Of a stretch of DNA of 64,000 bases, positions 23,642-35,870 are shown piece after piece. The notes beneath the pieces were generated by a model. It was not told the origin of the DNA, made no database searches, and saw only the letters and a list, made by a program, of their open reading frames with translations. Made by a program: the position numbers and the translations under genes. Within the stretch, counting starts at the first letter, position 1; each line of letters opens with the position of its first letter. Origin of the DNA: Lindgomyces ingoldianus (Eukaryota > Ascomycota > Dothideomycetes > Pleosporales > Lindgomycetaceae); assembly GCF_010093535.1 (NCBI RefSeq), contig NW_022985190.1:88698-152697 (forward strand), in the 5' to 3' direction.

Positions 23642-24054
23642 TGTAGAGATAGAGGAATGAGCGCACTGCAGGCGCGGAGTTTTCGGGTAGGGACGATCCA
23701 AGTCTGAAGATCCCTGTGGAAGTGACGACAGCCCTAGCGCCTGCTTTTCTTAGCTAGCGCCGCTCAGCGCCCCGAGCTCCTACCCTCCAGCACCAGATGA
23801 CGTATCCGCGATTGGCCGATTGAGGTGGTTGCTGCCCGCTGCGGCGAAAAGGGAAGTAACATGTGTTACGCGCGTTCCTGCCAAGTCACTGGCCTTTCCT
23901 TTTTAGCTGCTATCTCTGCCAACCCTCACCTGCGTTCGTCTTCATTGATCACCTCGTCTCATATTGTACCTGGTCACCTGTGATTTGCCCCATCTCACCC
24001 TTCAAGTTGCTTCGTAGTGTCTTTGAGAGCGTCTCCAGCAGCACTGCCTCCATC
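23642..24054. promoter_or_regulatory. Shared intergenic promoter region between divergent USB1 and PAL1
   Basis: 413 bp separate the start codons of two divergently transcribed genes. The PAL1 side (about 23880-24050) is rich in C/T on the coding strand, as in many fungal 5' leaders. I see no clear TATA box or named operator. Confidence 0.5.
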
Positions 24055-25354
24055 ATGGGCGACGGTGACAAGGAAGGGGCAAGTTTGCGTCACTTCTTTA
24101 CATATCCTCATATTAACTTGCTCAGGCCCAACCCCAGCACTCCCTCATCGGCGCTCTCGTTGAGCCAGACCCAAGTGACGACACCGGCCTGAACAGCCAC
24201 TTTGGATCCACGTTTGCTCCTCGCCGGAATCCACCTTCTCCGCCGGCTTTTGCTGGTCTCAGGCAGAGCCCATCCGTCGGCATCCGCCCTCAAAACACCG
24301 GCAGCACCATCGAAACCAACCCTTTCCGCCGTTCAAGGGCCTCCTCAGTCTCCAGGACTCCAACTCTCGTCAACCATGGAGAATCTCCTCCTTGGAGACG
24401 GTATGAGTACCCTTCTCCTCCCAATTCTGCCAGTCCCCACAAGGAGCACTTCTCGCACCGTTCCGAAGCTTTCGGATCACTGAACGAAGGAGGACGTCCT
24501 CGACGATCTAGTCAACCCAATCAACCTAGTTCCTCCCCTTCGCCATCGAAAGGTGGGGTCCTCGTTCGTGGTGGCTCTCTTCGTGAGCGTTACCCGGGAG
24601 ATAATTCCCATAGACCCCTTGATGTCATTCGCAAGGACACTAAGGCTGCCAATCGTGCTTACCATCTCAGAAAGAAGAACTTCCAGGGCGCCGATACTAT
24701 CGATCGCCTCGATCGGAGCGGTTTAAGCTACCACCATGAGGGGCCGTACGACGCGGCCAACTTTTCCAGAAACACGAACTGGAAGCACAGCCCCGTTGCT
24801 GCGGTTCGAGATTCCAATGAAGAGGCATTGAGGGCCACCCCGAGGGAGAACATCATTGACGCAGTGACGAGGCACCGTCCCCTCGAAGGAGTTGCGGTTG
24901 TCCCGCCCGGCGTGCCCGATAAATTCGGTCGGGTGCTCGACTATGAGGAGGGAGCGGACTTGATGAGGGAGCCGGGTGCTGACTACAAGCGATGGCCTGG
25001 TGTGGTAAGCTGCCTCCTGCAACCCCCCACCCCTCTCCCCCCCTTTTTTTTTTTCACCAACCAACCACTAACTTACTACAGGAATATCTCCCTGGCGATC
25101 TCAAAGGGAAAGGCGAGCCCTCCTACTCCATAGAGAAAGCCCTTAAAGACCACAAGCAATATGGAGACACCGGTATTGAACTGTCCACCCGCCGCCGCAA
25201 CCAGTCCCTCGGTGCTGCCGATGCATCAAGCGTTCCCATCGAAGCCCTCGATGACGGAGCAGGCGTCGGAAGGAGCAATACTACTGGGAAGAGCATAGGC
25301 GGTTCTTTGAAGAAACGATTCGGCAGCCTACGCCGACGACGAGCCGAGACTTAA
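24055..25354 (+). CDS. PAL1: Pal1-family cell morphology protein, 391 aa, 3 exons
   Basis: Pal1 proteins sit at the cell cortex at growing tips and endocytic sites and help maintain cylindrical shape in yeasts and hyphae. Exon 1 is 24055-24078 (MGDGDKEG), exon 2 24126-25004 and exon 3 25082-25354, joining in phase 0 to 391 residues. The Pal1 core is clear: HRPLDVIRKDTKAANRAYHL, then SYHHEGPYDAANFSRN, KHSPVAAVRDSNEEALRATP, RHRPLEGVAVVPPG, YKRWPGV joined across intron 2 to EYLPGDLKGKGEPSY. The C-terminus is basic (KKRFGSLRRRRAET). Ser/Pro-rich sequence precedes the core, as in the family. Intron 2 is GTAAGC...ACAG. Intron 1 keeps the frame only as a GC-AG intron (GCAAGT at 24079, 47 nt); the nearby GT at 24083 runs into TGA. 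Confidence 0.93.
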
Positions 25355-25928
25355 ACATACACACCCCATGGAGAAACGACGGAAATACACAATCACGCGA
25401 ACTAATGCCATACATGAGGTTAGTAGGGCTGACGGCGATTATGCTGGTGACATGGAGCGCTCTTCTATATATAAGTATGTTCATGGGCTGGTTCTCCTTT
25501 GTCAGTACGCAGCGCGCGGTATACGACTGAACAACAAATGATGGATAGATCGGTATACACACAACAAAACTAACACGGAATGGCTTGGTACGCCACGGTA
25601 GTCGTAGTATCTAACTCATGAGATATGATCAATTGCTCCAATCTCGATCACGCCACTACCTGGTTAGATTACTTTATCGACTCCATGACTCTTTATTCCT
25701 CTGCCTTCTAGAACTCCGTCATACTAAGTCTATGCCAATTGAGCCTAAACTGTAATTCTCATTTGAACCTGGTCAGGTTTATTGAAATCCTGAATCTGAC
25801 ACTGTCGATCGCGGTTCCCGTTCTTGGTATTAGTGGGAAAGTAGAATCGGCATGACACCATGATCGGCACTGTGCCCCTATCGGCCAGCCTCGTCCTTGA
25901 TAATGAATCCTGTTCAAGACCATGAGGC

Positions 25929-26153
25929 TTAGTGGAGCGCAATCAATTCCAATTCCTGAGACGAACGACAGCTACAACCAGAGGGATCTTCATGGCACAT
26001 CGTAACTCGTATGAGGCACTCACATTTGGCGAAGAGATAGTGTTCACTGTCTCCATCTTGACATTGCATTGTAGTTTCGATCAGGTCAATCTGATGTCTT
26101 AGTGTACCCCGACTACTCCTGGAGGTGTTCCACAAGCAGTCATGACAAAACAA
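25929..26153 (-). other. Possible exon of a small cysteine-rich protein
   Basis: The minus strand encodes a terminal segment with six Cys in about 32 residues (from CQDGDSEHYLFAKCEC through RVTMCHEDPSGCSC) and then a stop. About 100 nt upstream on the same strand is an open stretch encoding TTGYGGTGLGDPDT (about 26235-26276), preceded by a splice-acceptor-like CTTACACAG and followed by GTACGT. Gly-rich linkers before Cys-rich tails occur in small secreted fungal proteins. I found no signal peptide or complete gene model, so it could be a broken effector-like gene or chance. Confidence 0.25.
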
Positions 26154-26499
26154 AACTAGTGGAACTTAACAAGCAACCACAGCGGCCTTGTCAAACTCCC
26201 TTCTCCCTACAAATATAAGTTCTACGTACAAGTGTCCGGGTCACCAAGGCCGGTGCCACCATAGCCAGTGGTTTCTTGTTCACGGGTGCTGGCACGCTGT
26301 GTAAGAGTTATGCCTTCGCTACATGATCAGCCGGCTTCTTCAACGCTAAGATCTTATAAACGCGCCAACGCTCCAATCTCACTGACAGAATGGCATGTCG
26401 ACCTCGCTGCAATCGGTCGCACCAACCCCACCGTAGAATGGGAGGATAGCCTGTGATCTGGCAGATTGTTGGCGGACAAGAAGCTGGTTGGGGAGAGGG

Positions 26500-27130
26500 T
26501 AATGGATCCTTGGCTGGTGCGGTTGCTAAGGTTTTATTAGTATGAGTAGGGAGGAGGTTGTGTAAAGCGGGGGTTGAGAAGGGAGATGGGGGTGTGATGT
26601 TTCAGGAGGGGTTGGTGAGGTTGACGGGGGGACGAGAGCGAAGAGGAGAGGGGGTAAGAGGAGATTTGGGTATTTTGAGGGGTGTGAACATGATGTGCCG
26701 ATTGTACCCCAGGATGTTGTGGTTGAGGAGGCCGAGTAGGTGGTAGAGAGGTCGAGAAAGAGGGGGTTTGGATGAATCGTCCTGTCAGATAAGGCTTAAG
26801 GAGGTGGTGGTTGATAGAGAGGTCGAGGGGAGAGGTTTTGGAAGAGTTGTAATGGCTAGCAAAGCTGGGGGGGACTCTGATCTTACTAACCTACCTGGAG
26901 AGTCCTCACATTGTAGTGTAACTTCTCTCTTCAGTGTTGCAACCTGAGCGGCTCTCCTTTCCTTGAGGTGAATGCAGCACGCCAGATGGTTCTGGCTTGA
27001 GGAGGTGGGGTTGGTGGTGGAGAGTTTGAGGGCGAGAGGGTTTGAATGGCTGGACCACTGTGGCAAGGGCTGAGTGGAAGGTGTAGCCTACCTGTGAGAG
27101 TGGTCACCATTGCAGCGAGCTCTAATAGGG
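26500..27130 (-). repeat. Degenerate direct repeats with intron-like pieces
   Basis: On the minus strand, a segment running from CAG|GTAGG to CCACCTCCTYAAG appears twice (about 27084-26995 and 26895-26800) and more weakly further down (to about 26700). Each copy starts like a splice donor and ends with AAG, and the roughly 100-nt blocks between them are open. It could be a duplicated intron or a simple local repeat. Confidence 0.35.
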
Positions 27131-29449
27131 CCATCAGGGAACCCTGATCATCTGGGTATTGGACAAGAAAATTAACGCAATACATGCATAAGACATCCTC
27201 CTGATGTACAATCCGAGAGTCCTTCGTGAAGCAAGTGTGCCCAAGTCAATGAACTCTCTCTCGCCTTGATGGCCTATCAAGCCAGTAACTTGGTTATGGA
27301 CTTGAATATGATGATCGCACTTTGCGGCCTAGGATGGCGATAAGAAAGCCCCTGAATAGGCTGCAGAAGCTGCCCAAACAGAATCACAGTGCTTGCCTAG
27401 TTATTGAAATCTAGCAAGGAAACGATGGCAATATCCCATCATATCCTTGTCTGCGTGTTTGCCTAACTCTCCACGCGGAGTGTGGCACACTAGACGTCTG
27501 CGATGTCCGTACCGGCTCGGATCGAGCGTATAAGTCCATTGCAAACTGCCTTAATGTGCCGAGCGCTTGCCTTGAGTGTAGCCCAGTCTCCCAGTCACCG
27601 GTCGACTGGATGCCCAGTGTGGGAAGCACAGCTCAATGGCTTGCGTCGCAGATCTCGTGGGATTCAAGCAGCATGCTTAGATATTGCGTGAGCCTTTCTA
27701 TGACTCCGAAAATAACGAGGTGGCTCATCGGGGACATGGAGAGTAGATGCACTCTTCTTGCAAGGCCTCATTCTCCGTCTCACGAGCAACTCGCTAGTAA
27801 CGGTGAACGTTGGGGGCGGAGGAAGGGAGATTTCGTTCGCTCAGTTATTTTGGAATCTTCTGGCTTCAGTGTTACGGTGCATGGGACCTCAAGGTTGCGC
27901 CAAGGGGGCAGAGAGAGCGGTGTAGATAGATTGAGTTGGCAGGTTGAGGTAGACATACCTTTTACACACCCTCCCTCTATGGGACTAAAGTGAGCCCCTG
28001 AAGTGTTTAGTTCAAGCGTTGCTTCTCATCTGCGAGAGCAGGAAGTTTGCGCATCATTCCTTAGTGCCCCAGTGACAACATGGAAAGAAATAGGTGAGGT
28101 GAGGAGTCGATCTGAGTATTTGCTGTCAACGGTTGTCACTAGGGAGTGCACTCAGCCTTGCCCCTAAACTGATGAAAACACAGCTTGACTCTTCTCATGT
28201 GCCAATCAGCTGCGAAGAGGACGAGAATCCCCACCAAAGCCGAATGGCTACTGGCATGGCTTTCCGGTGTGGTAAAGATATCAGCAATCCCATGGTGCCA
28301 TTACATCGTTGCGCCCGACAACTGGCCCCGTGATCACGCGCCGATGGGCTCCCAGCCGAATAAAGGTGCTACAGAGAAGAACAGGCGTGTTGGCTCGCTC
28401 TGACTGCAGTCCTAAGTGGTCCTAGGGAATGGGAGGCGTTGCGTTGAAAGCGAGAGAACGGTGGCCCTCGACTCCCTCCGTTTGCCTTTTTTGATGCATG
28501 CATCGCCAGGATCGAAAACAGATTGTCAGACGCAAGTCAGACTGCCGACATAGCAAGTATGCAGGTGGAGTGTTGTTCGTTGTTCTTCCAAGACCAACGT
28601 TCAGCGGCATCTCCCCACCCCGGTTCAAGACTTGGTGCTTCTCTCTGCATCCCTCTCATCATCTCCATCTCTTCCACGATCCCGCGCATCACCCACCAAC
28701 GCACCAAGCCCTAGCTGCAGCCGCCCCCATCTGCCTCTCCAACTACCATGCTGTGCGGGCCGCGCCGTAGACTGTGAACCAACGACGCTTCTAGATCCCG
28801 GTCGTCCTCCCCTCAGTCGATGCCCGTCCCCTACCTCAGGCGATGCTCACTGCCCATCTCTGCGCCGAGACTACAATGCAGCCTTACTGTAAGACTATGC
28901 TGCAACTGATGGAGCATGTGAGGCTATCTGTGGGGAGGGTGACGATACGCGCACAATTCTCCTTTATGAAATAAACAACTTTGACTGCGCGTCTTGGGCT
29001 ACCCACCCTGGCCAGGAATCATCAGGCAGAAGACCGGTGAGACAATGCGAATGGCCATATCTGCTCTAGTTGTCTCAACTAACAGGTATTGATGCTGATG
29101 GTGTTGTGCTGAGCCTGTGTGGGAGTACCTCCGACACACTCGAAAGACAACCCCTCGCGACGTCGCATGCCTTTTGCGAGCCAATTGCCCAATTTTTAAC
29201 GCTGTATGACATATTCCTCTGCTTAAGCAGGCTCTCCCTATGGTTTGGCGGCCACGGACAGCCCGGGACAGCCCTCAGAAGCTATGTGTGACAGGAGAAC
29301 CCTCGGAGGTTAATACGAAGAACCAGGCAGGTATAAAGGCCGGGAAGGGCCTTGAGAAGTTGATTCTGAGAAGAAGACGAGGTATAGAATTGTGGAAATA
29401 TTCTGCTTTGTTGATCTTGACTCTCTGGTTTCAGCAGCAACGTCTTCGG

Positions 29450-30465
29450 ATGCCCCCCAATAATAATCCCGAGCCAGGCTTCGCGCCCAGCCTGGCGGCA
29501 CACATTCGCTCACTCCTTGATCATAACGGGCCTGACGACCTGATCAACGATGTTGCCGCCCACCCAGAAGCAGACGTTAGACAGCGTTCCATGCGGCTGA
29601 GGGTGATCCGTGCTCAGTATGTGGATTGGAGAGTTATGATGCGCGAATCCGAACACAATGAGCTGCTGAAGGGTGTCGAGGATCGAAGGGAGGGTCCTCA
29701 AGCAGAAGCATTTTTGAAGGAGTATGAAGATTTAATGGCTGACATCGACAAAGATCTGGACTGGCAGAGTACGTACCTATCCGAATACTCATTATTTCAT
29801 TTTAGATCGCTCCCTTTCTGACATGCCTAGGCCGGGTGCTTGACCAGGACAGCAAGATGGCACAATCGCCTGTTGTGCCACCCTACTTCATGGACCACGT
29901 GTTTCGGTACCAACTCTATAAGCCTCACAAAGGGACCCTGGCCCCAAATGGATGTAATGTATCATTCTATGGCGCAATAGGGGATACCGTGTCGGACACA
30001 CTCACCGTCTTACGTGGGGTTGATGACAGTTTCTTCCATAACCTGATCGTTCACCAGCTCATGATTCCTTTCAACGACTGGATCTTCATCCCTTGCCAAG
30101 ATATTTTCAATTGGATGATTCGTCGCGAAACTGTCGAGGAGTCGCAATGCGTCAACGGCCGAACACTGCATGTCTTAGTGAGTGCCTTGGAATGTGTGGT
30201 CTCTGTTCTCTGGATTGCTGGTTCCGTGAGTTTGTTATACAATCTCACCTCGACGAAGAATCGCTTCATCTCAGCGACTTTTTTGGCTCTCGCGTTCCCG
30301 TTTTTCCTCGTCTTTCTGGGTAAGGAAGGGTTTCGAATTTTCACGTTGACAGCAGGGTGAGTAAGGCTGAAGTTTCTCTTGGCAAAGTAATGCGCTGATT
30401 TGTATGGCAGGTATTGGGCCGTTATGGTTGTGTTCATCTCAACCGCTGGGTGTATATCGTGTTAG
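29450..30465 (+). CDS. DUF6594-like membrane protein, 299 aa, 3 exons (paralogue 1)
   Basis: Exons 29450-29768, 29831-30356 and 30411-30465 join in frame (900 nt) with GTACGT...CTAG and GTGAGT...GCAG introns of 62 and 54 nt. The N-terminal half is soluble and helical (RLRVIRAQYVDWRVMM, ...EAFLKEYEDLMADIDKDL). The C-terminal third has three hydrophobic segments: about residues 211-235 (LHVLVSALECVVSVLWIAG), 244-262 (FISATFLALAFPFFLVFL) and the last 18 (YWAVMVVFISTAG). This layout, with helices then three membrane segments ending in a YxAVxVVF motif, matches the fungal DUF6594 family of unknown function. The middle segment APNG...FYG...G aligns with the split paralogue at 55570. The start was chosen at MPPNNN because the upstream frame extension is unconserved and compositionally odd. 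Identification is by eye. Confidence 0.7.
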
Positions 30466-31190
30466 AATTTGAGAATTACCAAGTTGAAGCATTGTCTTCG
30501 GTCGTTATGTTGTTCAGTTTAAGTTTGGTCCCTCGCTCATCTAGCCACGTGCTCCAATAGTCACGTGATTCTACTCCATTTTCACTATCATTTGGATATT
30601 CGCTAATGCAAGCTCAGTGAATATCGTTTAAATCCGTTGTATGATATTACCCGATGGTCACATTTCATCCCACTTCTCTGTCTTCTCTGGAGACTGTCTC
30701 ATCCCATTCACCGCGTGCACTTCTTTCCACAAGATTCCTACCCCAGCCCCGAATTCAATGCAGAGAGGGCAAGGATCTGTTCGATACGCTTCGTGCCTTT
30801 TCCGGACGCTGACACGTACGATTCAAGCCAGTTCACACCGGTCGTGGTAACGTTCCAATACCAGATCAGCGACATTCATTCAGAAGGCTCCCCTTGATTG
30901 GTTCCGAAAACCTAATTTTACGTTCAGAGACTTACTCAATCTAAGAAATGCTTGTTTCAAACATGGCATCACGTTAGCCCTTCTTGTTGAAAAAGGTGGG
31001 CCCTGATTGGAGTTTCCTCTCGGTCATGACCCACCACACAAGAGTCTTCGGACGGCCCCGAGGCTGTCTTTCACTCTACAAACATTCAAACTTCAAATTT
31101 CTCGCACATCGACGTTTCTCGTTGTCTGCCTCCTCTTTTTCATTAAAAAAATTGGCCAAAATCTACTTCCACGACGCCGATAGGTTCAAT
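30466..31190. other. Intergenic; nothing recognised
   Basis: Normal composition with short overlapping ORFs only. The last 100 bases (C/T-rich, with a run of A) look like a leader for the small gene that follows. Confidence 0.45.
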
Positions 31191-31418
31191 ATGACTAGTC
31201 CAGACTCCAAATACCCTCTCCGGCGTAAGTCCATGTTCCCTTGGTTATATTTCCCCGTGTCGTCGTTTACCCTATTAATGGGAGCAGGTTGCCGCTCCAA
31301 GAACAACCCGCCAAAAGATAGTACCAGGCCTCGAGAAGACCCACCGCCGTCGCCACCTCCTCCACCACCACAATCGTCAAAACAGAGTAGTACCTCGCAG
31401 TCGCAGCAGCGAGGCTAG
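31191..31418 (+). CDS. Possible small proline-rich protein, 54 aa, 2 exons
   Basis: Exon 1 (31191-31224) and exon 2 (31288-31418) flank a 63-nt intron with a strong GTAAGT donor, branch-like CTATTAATG and GCAG acceptor; the join keeps the frame (165 nt). The product is hydrophilic: a basic start (MTSPDSKYPLRRCRSKN), a central run PPPSPPPPPPQSS and a Ser/Gln-rich tail. The C/T-rich sequence upstream fits a leader. I do not recognise a family, and a protein this short may be a chance model. Confidence 0.35.
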   Translation: MTSPDSKYPLRRKSMFPWLYFPVSSFTLLMGAGCRSKNNPPKDSTRPREDPPPSPPPPPPQSSKQSSTSQSQQRG

Positions 31419-33889
31419 AGAGGAATACAGGAGAGAGAAAGCTAGAGGACTGGCCCTTTGTTTATCCATTCTTGATTCGTAGTGGATTTGGCACTGGAAC
31501 CAGGGCAGCGCGTTTGTGCACACTCCTCTTGGCATTCTGCGCGTCCTTTTCGCTAGCGGCTTTGGGTGCCGCATCTCCAACCTTCTCCCTCCCCTCAATA
31601 ACGCGCCGCTCTGCAAACCCCTGACCGCAATTCCTTGCAGGGTAGTTCAACTCAGAATATCAAAAGTCATTATATCGCAGCTAGTCCACTCTCTGTCCAT
31701 GTTCTCCAAATATTACTCGGTTGATACTTCATCTTCCGCTCCAAGCATCCCACAGCACCACAACGACGTCTATGATCCACGCCGCGCAACGAGCGCGTCT
31801 TCTAGCTTGTCTCGCCTCCAGAACCCCTATAAAGGATAGGATGTGTTCCTCTACCAAATCTACGTCGCGCGAAAGCCCATGACCTAGCAGTCCCCGAGGA
31901 TGGGCGGATCTGCATGTAGAGGGGCCTTGTCTGAACAGAAACGCGCTAGACCATGGTATTTACGCAACCATCCTCTTGTTCCTGCGCTTATTTTAGATGA
32001 GAACAGAGACTCCTGCTTCCACACTTACTCTCCCTCCCTCTGACTCTCCTCCCGTCGTATGCTCCTCCACACCGTAAACAATCAGCTATTTTTTAAACCT
32101 CCATGATTCGCTGTGACAAGTGTATCCCAAGCCAATCACCACTTTATCTCAAAAATTGTATCCCGTGATACAATGAGGTCTCTTCTGGCTACACGGACCC
32201 AAGGATAGCGAACTTTGCCTAGGTTTTCTAGGCGCACGGAGGGTCTAGTGTTAGGAGACTTCCTACACGACACGCCGAGCCTACCCCACGCCAGATGTGA
32301 GATCGTAGCGAGCCTAACCACGCCCAGAAACTTCTCGCCATTACACTGGGCCTTCGATGCTGTTGCAGTGGCTCATCTTCTTTGATGCCCGTCTCCTACT
32401 AAAACGGCCCCGACCGGCGCTCTCTGAAGACGGCCCTTGCTTAACACACCTAGTTCTTGAGCTGAGATTGAATTCAACTCTTTACTCCTTAAGTGGAGCT
32501 ATCCGTTGACAGCTTAAGGAATCGCCTCGCTTTCTGTTCTTCAGTCTAGCCTTCTGCAGACCCGGAAATTCAGACTAGTCAGAGCTATGCTATATTGCAT
32601 GCGAGGTCAACCTAAGGTCACCAACTCCGTCCTGAATACAACAGGAAGCCACGCAACGCCGCGGGACGCGACATTCGATCGCTCGCTTGAACCTGACACA
32701 AGATCTTTAGACTTCAGGGTACACAAATGGTGCAATCAGGCCGACGCTGAAGTTCTCTACACGCAGCGCCATTAGCGGTTCATCCGCACCATCACCACAA
32801 TTGTGTGCCACTACTATCGATGTCGATTCTGTGAACAGGCGTCAGTTGCGCTCATAGACTGGGTTAGGGTGACTTAACACGACGCTCCCATTTGAGCTCC
32901 GGAGTGCACCCATAGTGGCATCGAGACGACGCTGAAATTCCTGCCCACGATCGCCACCCAGGTCCTCGCAGCAACAGATTTCCGCCTATATGGAATAGCT
33001 CTCAATGACTTTGCTCGACATTACTACCCCCATTGACTACGAGAAATACCCGCTTAGTCTTCAAATATGTTCTAATGCTAGCACAGAGAAACTACCTTTC
33101 ATCGCGCTCCATTCGGCTTGACCCGGTGACCTCTTGCATGTCAGCCCATCAATATCGCTTGCCACCAGACTTCGAGCACTATATCTAATCAACTTTCATT
33201 TCACGCACCCCTTCGCGGTATACATCCTCGTCCGTCCCTCCGCTTTTCCTTCGCTCATGCCGACTGCCCTCGCTGCAGCTCATGCGTTACGAACATACTT
33301 GGTCTTCCCTTTTTATAGACAAACTTATTAGGGGTCTCGCCTGAGGATAAAAGTCCATGGTTCTTAGAATTCACCGAACAATGGAGTTAGGATGTCACCC
33401 AGGGACTAGGCTCGTGGCACAGACAATAGGTAATCGGTGACGAAAGACCTGATATCAGAAACGGGCTCGCATTCGAACGGTCGACGAACTCCATTGCAAT
33501 CTCAAGTATCACACGCAAGAGAGAATCCCCACCTCATTAGTCCAGCCGCTGAAGCTCTTAAGCGTTTGGTTGCATTGCATCTCTATGCTCTCTCAACATT
33601 TTGTCATGTATGCATTGATCTAGTATATGGTAACTTATCCTTCAAGTCTTGCTTAACAACCCCACATATATCCAAATCAGCTCTGCTGCTCTCCACTTTG
33701 TCCCCACGTGGCAGCCACGATGCGCAGTGGCCTTGCATATACGATGCGATGCGATGCGGCGTGTTCCTTGCGGCATCACTCCCATGCACCTAGCATCCTT
33801 CTACTCTCAAGGGTATCCATACGACGATGAAGGGATTGATGCCTCTTCATACCACCTCCGCCCTTCCCCTCCCAACAACGTTGTACGAA
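31419..33889. other. Intergenic; no supportable gene
   Basis: About 2.5 kb of normal-composition DNA with short ORFs on both strands and no recognisable domains. A 62-codon minus-strand ORF at 31650-31462 has plausible codons but no partner exons or family. Confidence 0.45.
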
Positions 33890-35870
33890 ACTCTGCCCGT
33901 CCAAATAAGCTCTCAGCAGCAAGACACCTGGTCTTCCACTCGGCGCAGGCCTAGCGGCGATCAAAGCAGTGACTCACATCATTGGCTACTAAACTGAGAT
34001 TGTGCGCTCAAACCAGCCCGTCTCCTCCGTGCCTCGGTATATTTCCATCGGAAGTGGAAGGATGTTCGGGTGAAGCTTATCCGACAAGGCGTCGGAAAAG
34101 GAAAGTGGATGAGATTAGATAGGTGGAGGGTGGAGGTGTCGGATGATTGGAGTGCGTGGAGGATTCGATGCGACTTGGATTGGGGACTACTGAGGACGCG
34201 TCTACTCTACGAGTAAGAAATGTGGGGGTACTGTAGGGCTGTCTGGCGCTTGGGGCGATGGCAAATATGTGGAAATGATGGTAGAGAATATTGTGAGTGG
34301 AGATGGGTGGTGTTAGTGCTTGTAGATGGTTCTGCAGTCAGCTAGGAGGGTATGTCTTTGGCAGAGGTAATATGAAGTTGTGAAGTGTACTCATAGCACA
34401 TCCTTTGCAGCACGTCTTCGTCTAAAAGAAGTTGTCATAGTTCTTCAAATACAAGAAACAAGACGTAGCTGATGATGAACGACAGGCAATATGGCGATAA
34501 TCATGGAGCACCAAAGTGACGCTTGAGGGTGGCTGGCCAAAAGAGAATCACGCCGCCTTAAGAAAGACTCATCCTGTGGCATTTTGTTTGATGAGGATGG
34601 GAAATTAGGAGGCTGGTATGATAGGGCCAGGCCTGCAAACAGATCCAGCAGCCTGGTTGAAGGACGTGATCGGATCAGGCAGTTACCAGTGCCCTTTCAA
34701 CACAGCTCAGTGTGGATGAACATGCCGCATTGTCTGCACCCCTCATCCTTGAGCTTGCGTCTCAACAAATGTTCGCCGACTCGGCCAACTGGGTAAGAGG
34801 TGCCGGTGTTGAGGCTCACGGCTCCCCGAAGGAAGATAGTAAGTCGAAATGAGGGGGAACGTCACAAGAGTGCATGTCTCGAAATACTGCGCTGGCGGGC
34901 CTTGTCAGCAAACCTCCCTACTGCCAGAGTTCACATATGAAAATGCATAGAAGACTGCTTTCAGTAAGCTCTACTTCTTACCATCAACACCGCCTCTGCA
35001 TGCCTGCGACAGCAAGCATTTGGGTCTCGTGGATTGAGACTGCGCTGCAATTGGGTATAAGACACGACTGCTTTCAGTATCTTCGACTCAGCCTCACTTT
35101 CTCGCTCTCTCGGGCCTTAAAATGACTAGATGGTGCGTAGCACTCATCCGGCCCTGCTGTTCCTTCATGCATGTGCCGCAGAACGACACTGCCGGTTCAT
35201 GGCGATTGGTACGGAGTAGACGGCCGCCCATTCGCTTAAAGAGTGGAAGTTTCAACAGTGATGGACAAATAAGCCTCTTTGTCCAGACAAGCCCCTAGGA
35301 CGATAGGGTGGTAGTCTCCAGGGATGCCCTTTATGCAAAGTGCTCAGCATAATTCGAGGGGCTGGGGGTGGCAACTCTCTCACTACTCGGCTAGGTCGGT
35401 GACTGGCATAGCGAATGGTTGGCGTTAGAATGCTGAAACCGCACTCTAGGTACAACATAGCGATAGCGTGGTCTGAAGGGCTTCTTACCAAAGATCAGGG
35501 TGGTGAAGGGTACTGACTTGGGCCTCTCTTCCCGACAGCCTTAGAATCGAGTTTGGAAGGCTGAAAACGGCCCCAAACATGAAGCGGCTGAACTTAACGC
35601 CGTGAAACCTCGTGTAAGAAGCCGTCGTGGCTGTTGTAAGGTCTGGGCTAGCCCGAAGAGTGTCGCCGTACAGATCCCCGGCTCACCGATCAGAAGTGAA
35701 CGAGCCATGGCCTAGTATCTTTCACGCCTCTCAACCGCCCTTGTAATGCACTTGAAAATGTTTCGTCTTCCCCGGTTGGTAAATATGGACAGCCGTTGGA
35801 GATCGGTGCGGCCGCATCGCGCTGGGACTCCCCTTGGTTGTTAGCAAATCCTCCAGGTGTCGGGACGAGG
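33890..35870. repeat. Segmental duplication, copy 1
   Basis: It aligns co-linearly with 58840-60560. Anchors include GATGCGACTTGG (34170 / 59089), CGAGTAAG (34209 / 59130), CCAGTGCCCTTTCA (34687 / 59577), TTGCGTCTCAACAA against TTGCATCTCAACAA (34755 / 59634), GACACTGCCGGTT (35185 / 59938) and CATTCGCTTA (35229 / 59976). Substitutions and indels are many, so the duplication is old. No gene is recognised inside. Confidence 0.7.

Larger units (their letters stand above)
25355..29449. other. Accessory intergenic region; no confident gene
   Basis: About 4.1 kb between PAL1 and the first DUF6594-like gene. It holds the Cys-rich remnant near 25930-26290 and the repeated segments at 26500-27130. Other ORFs (for example around 27556-27993, 28498-28892) are short, overlap on both strands and have no recognisable domain. 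Confidence 0.45.

Noticed and set aside
31462..31650. 62-codon minus-strand ORF near the small proline-rich gene
   Set aside because: Reasonable composition but no homologue recalled, no introns and no conserved context.
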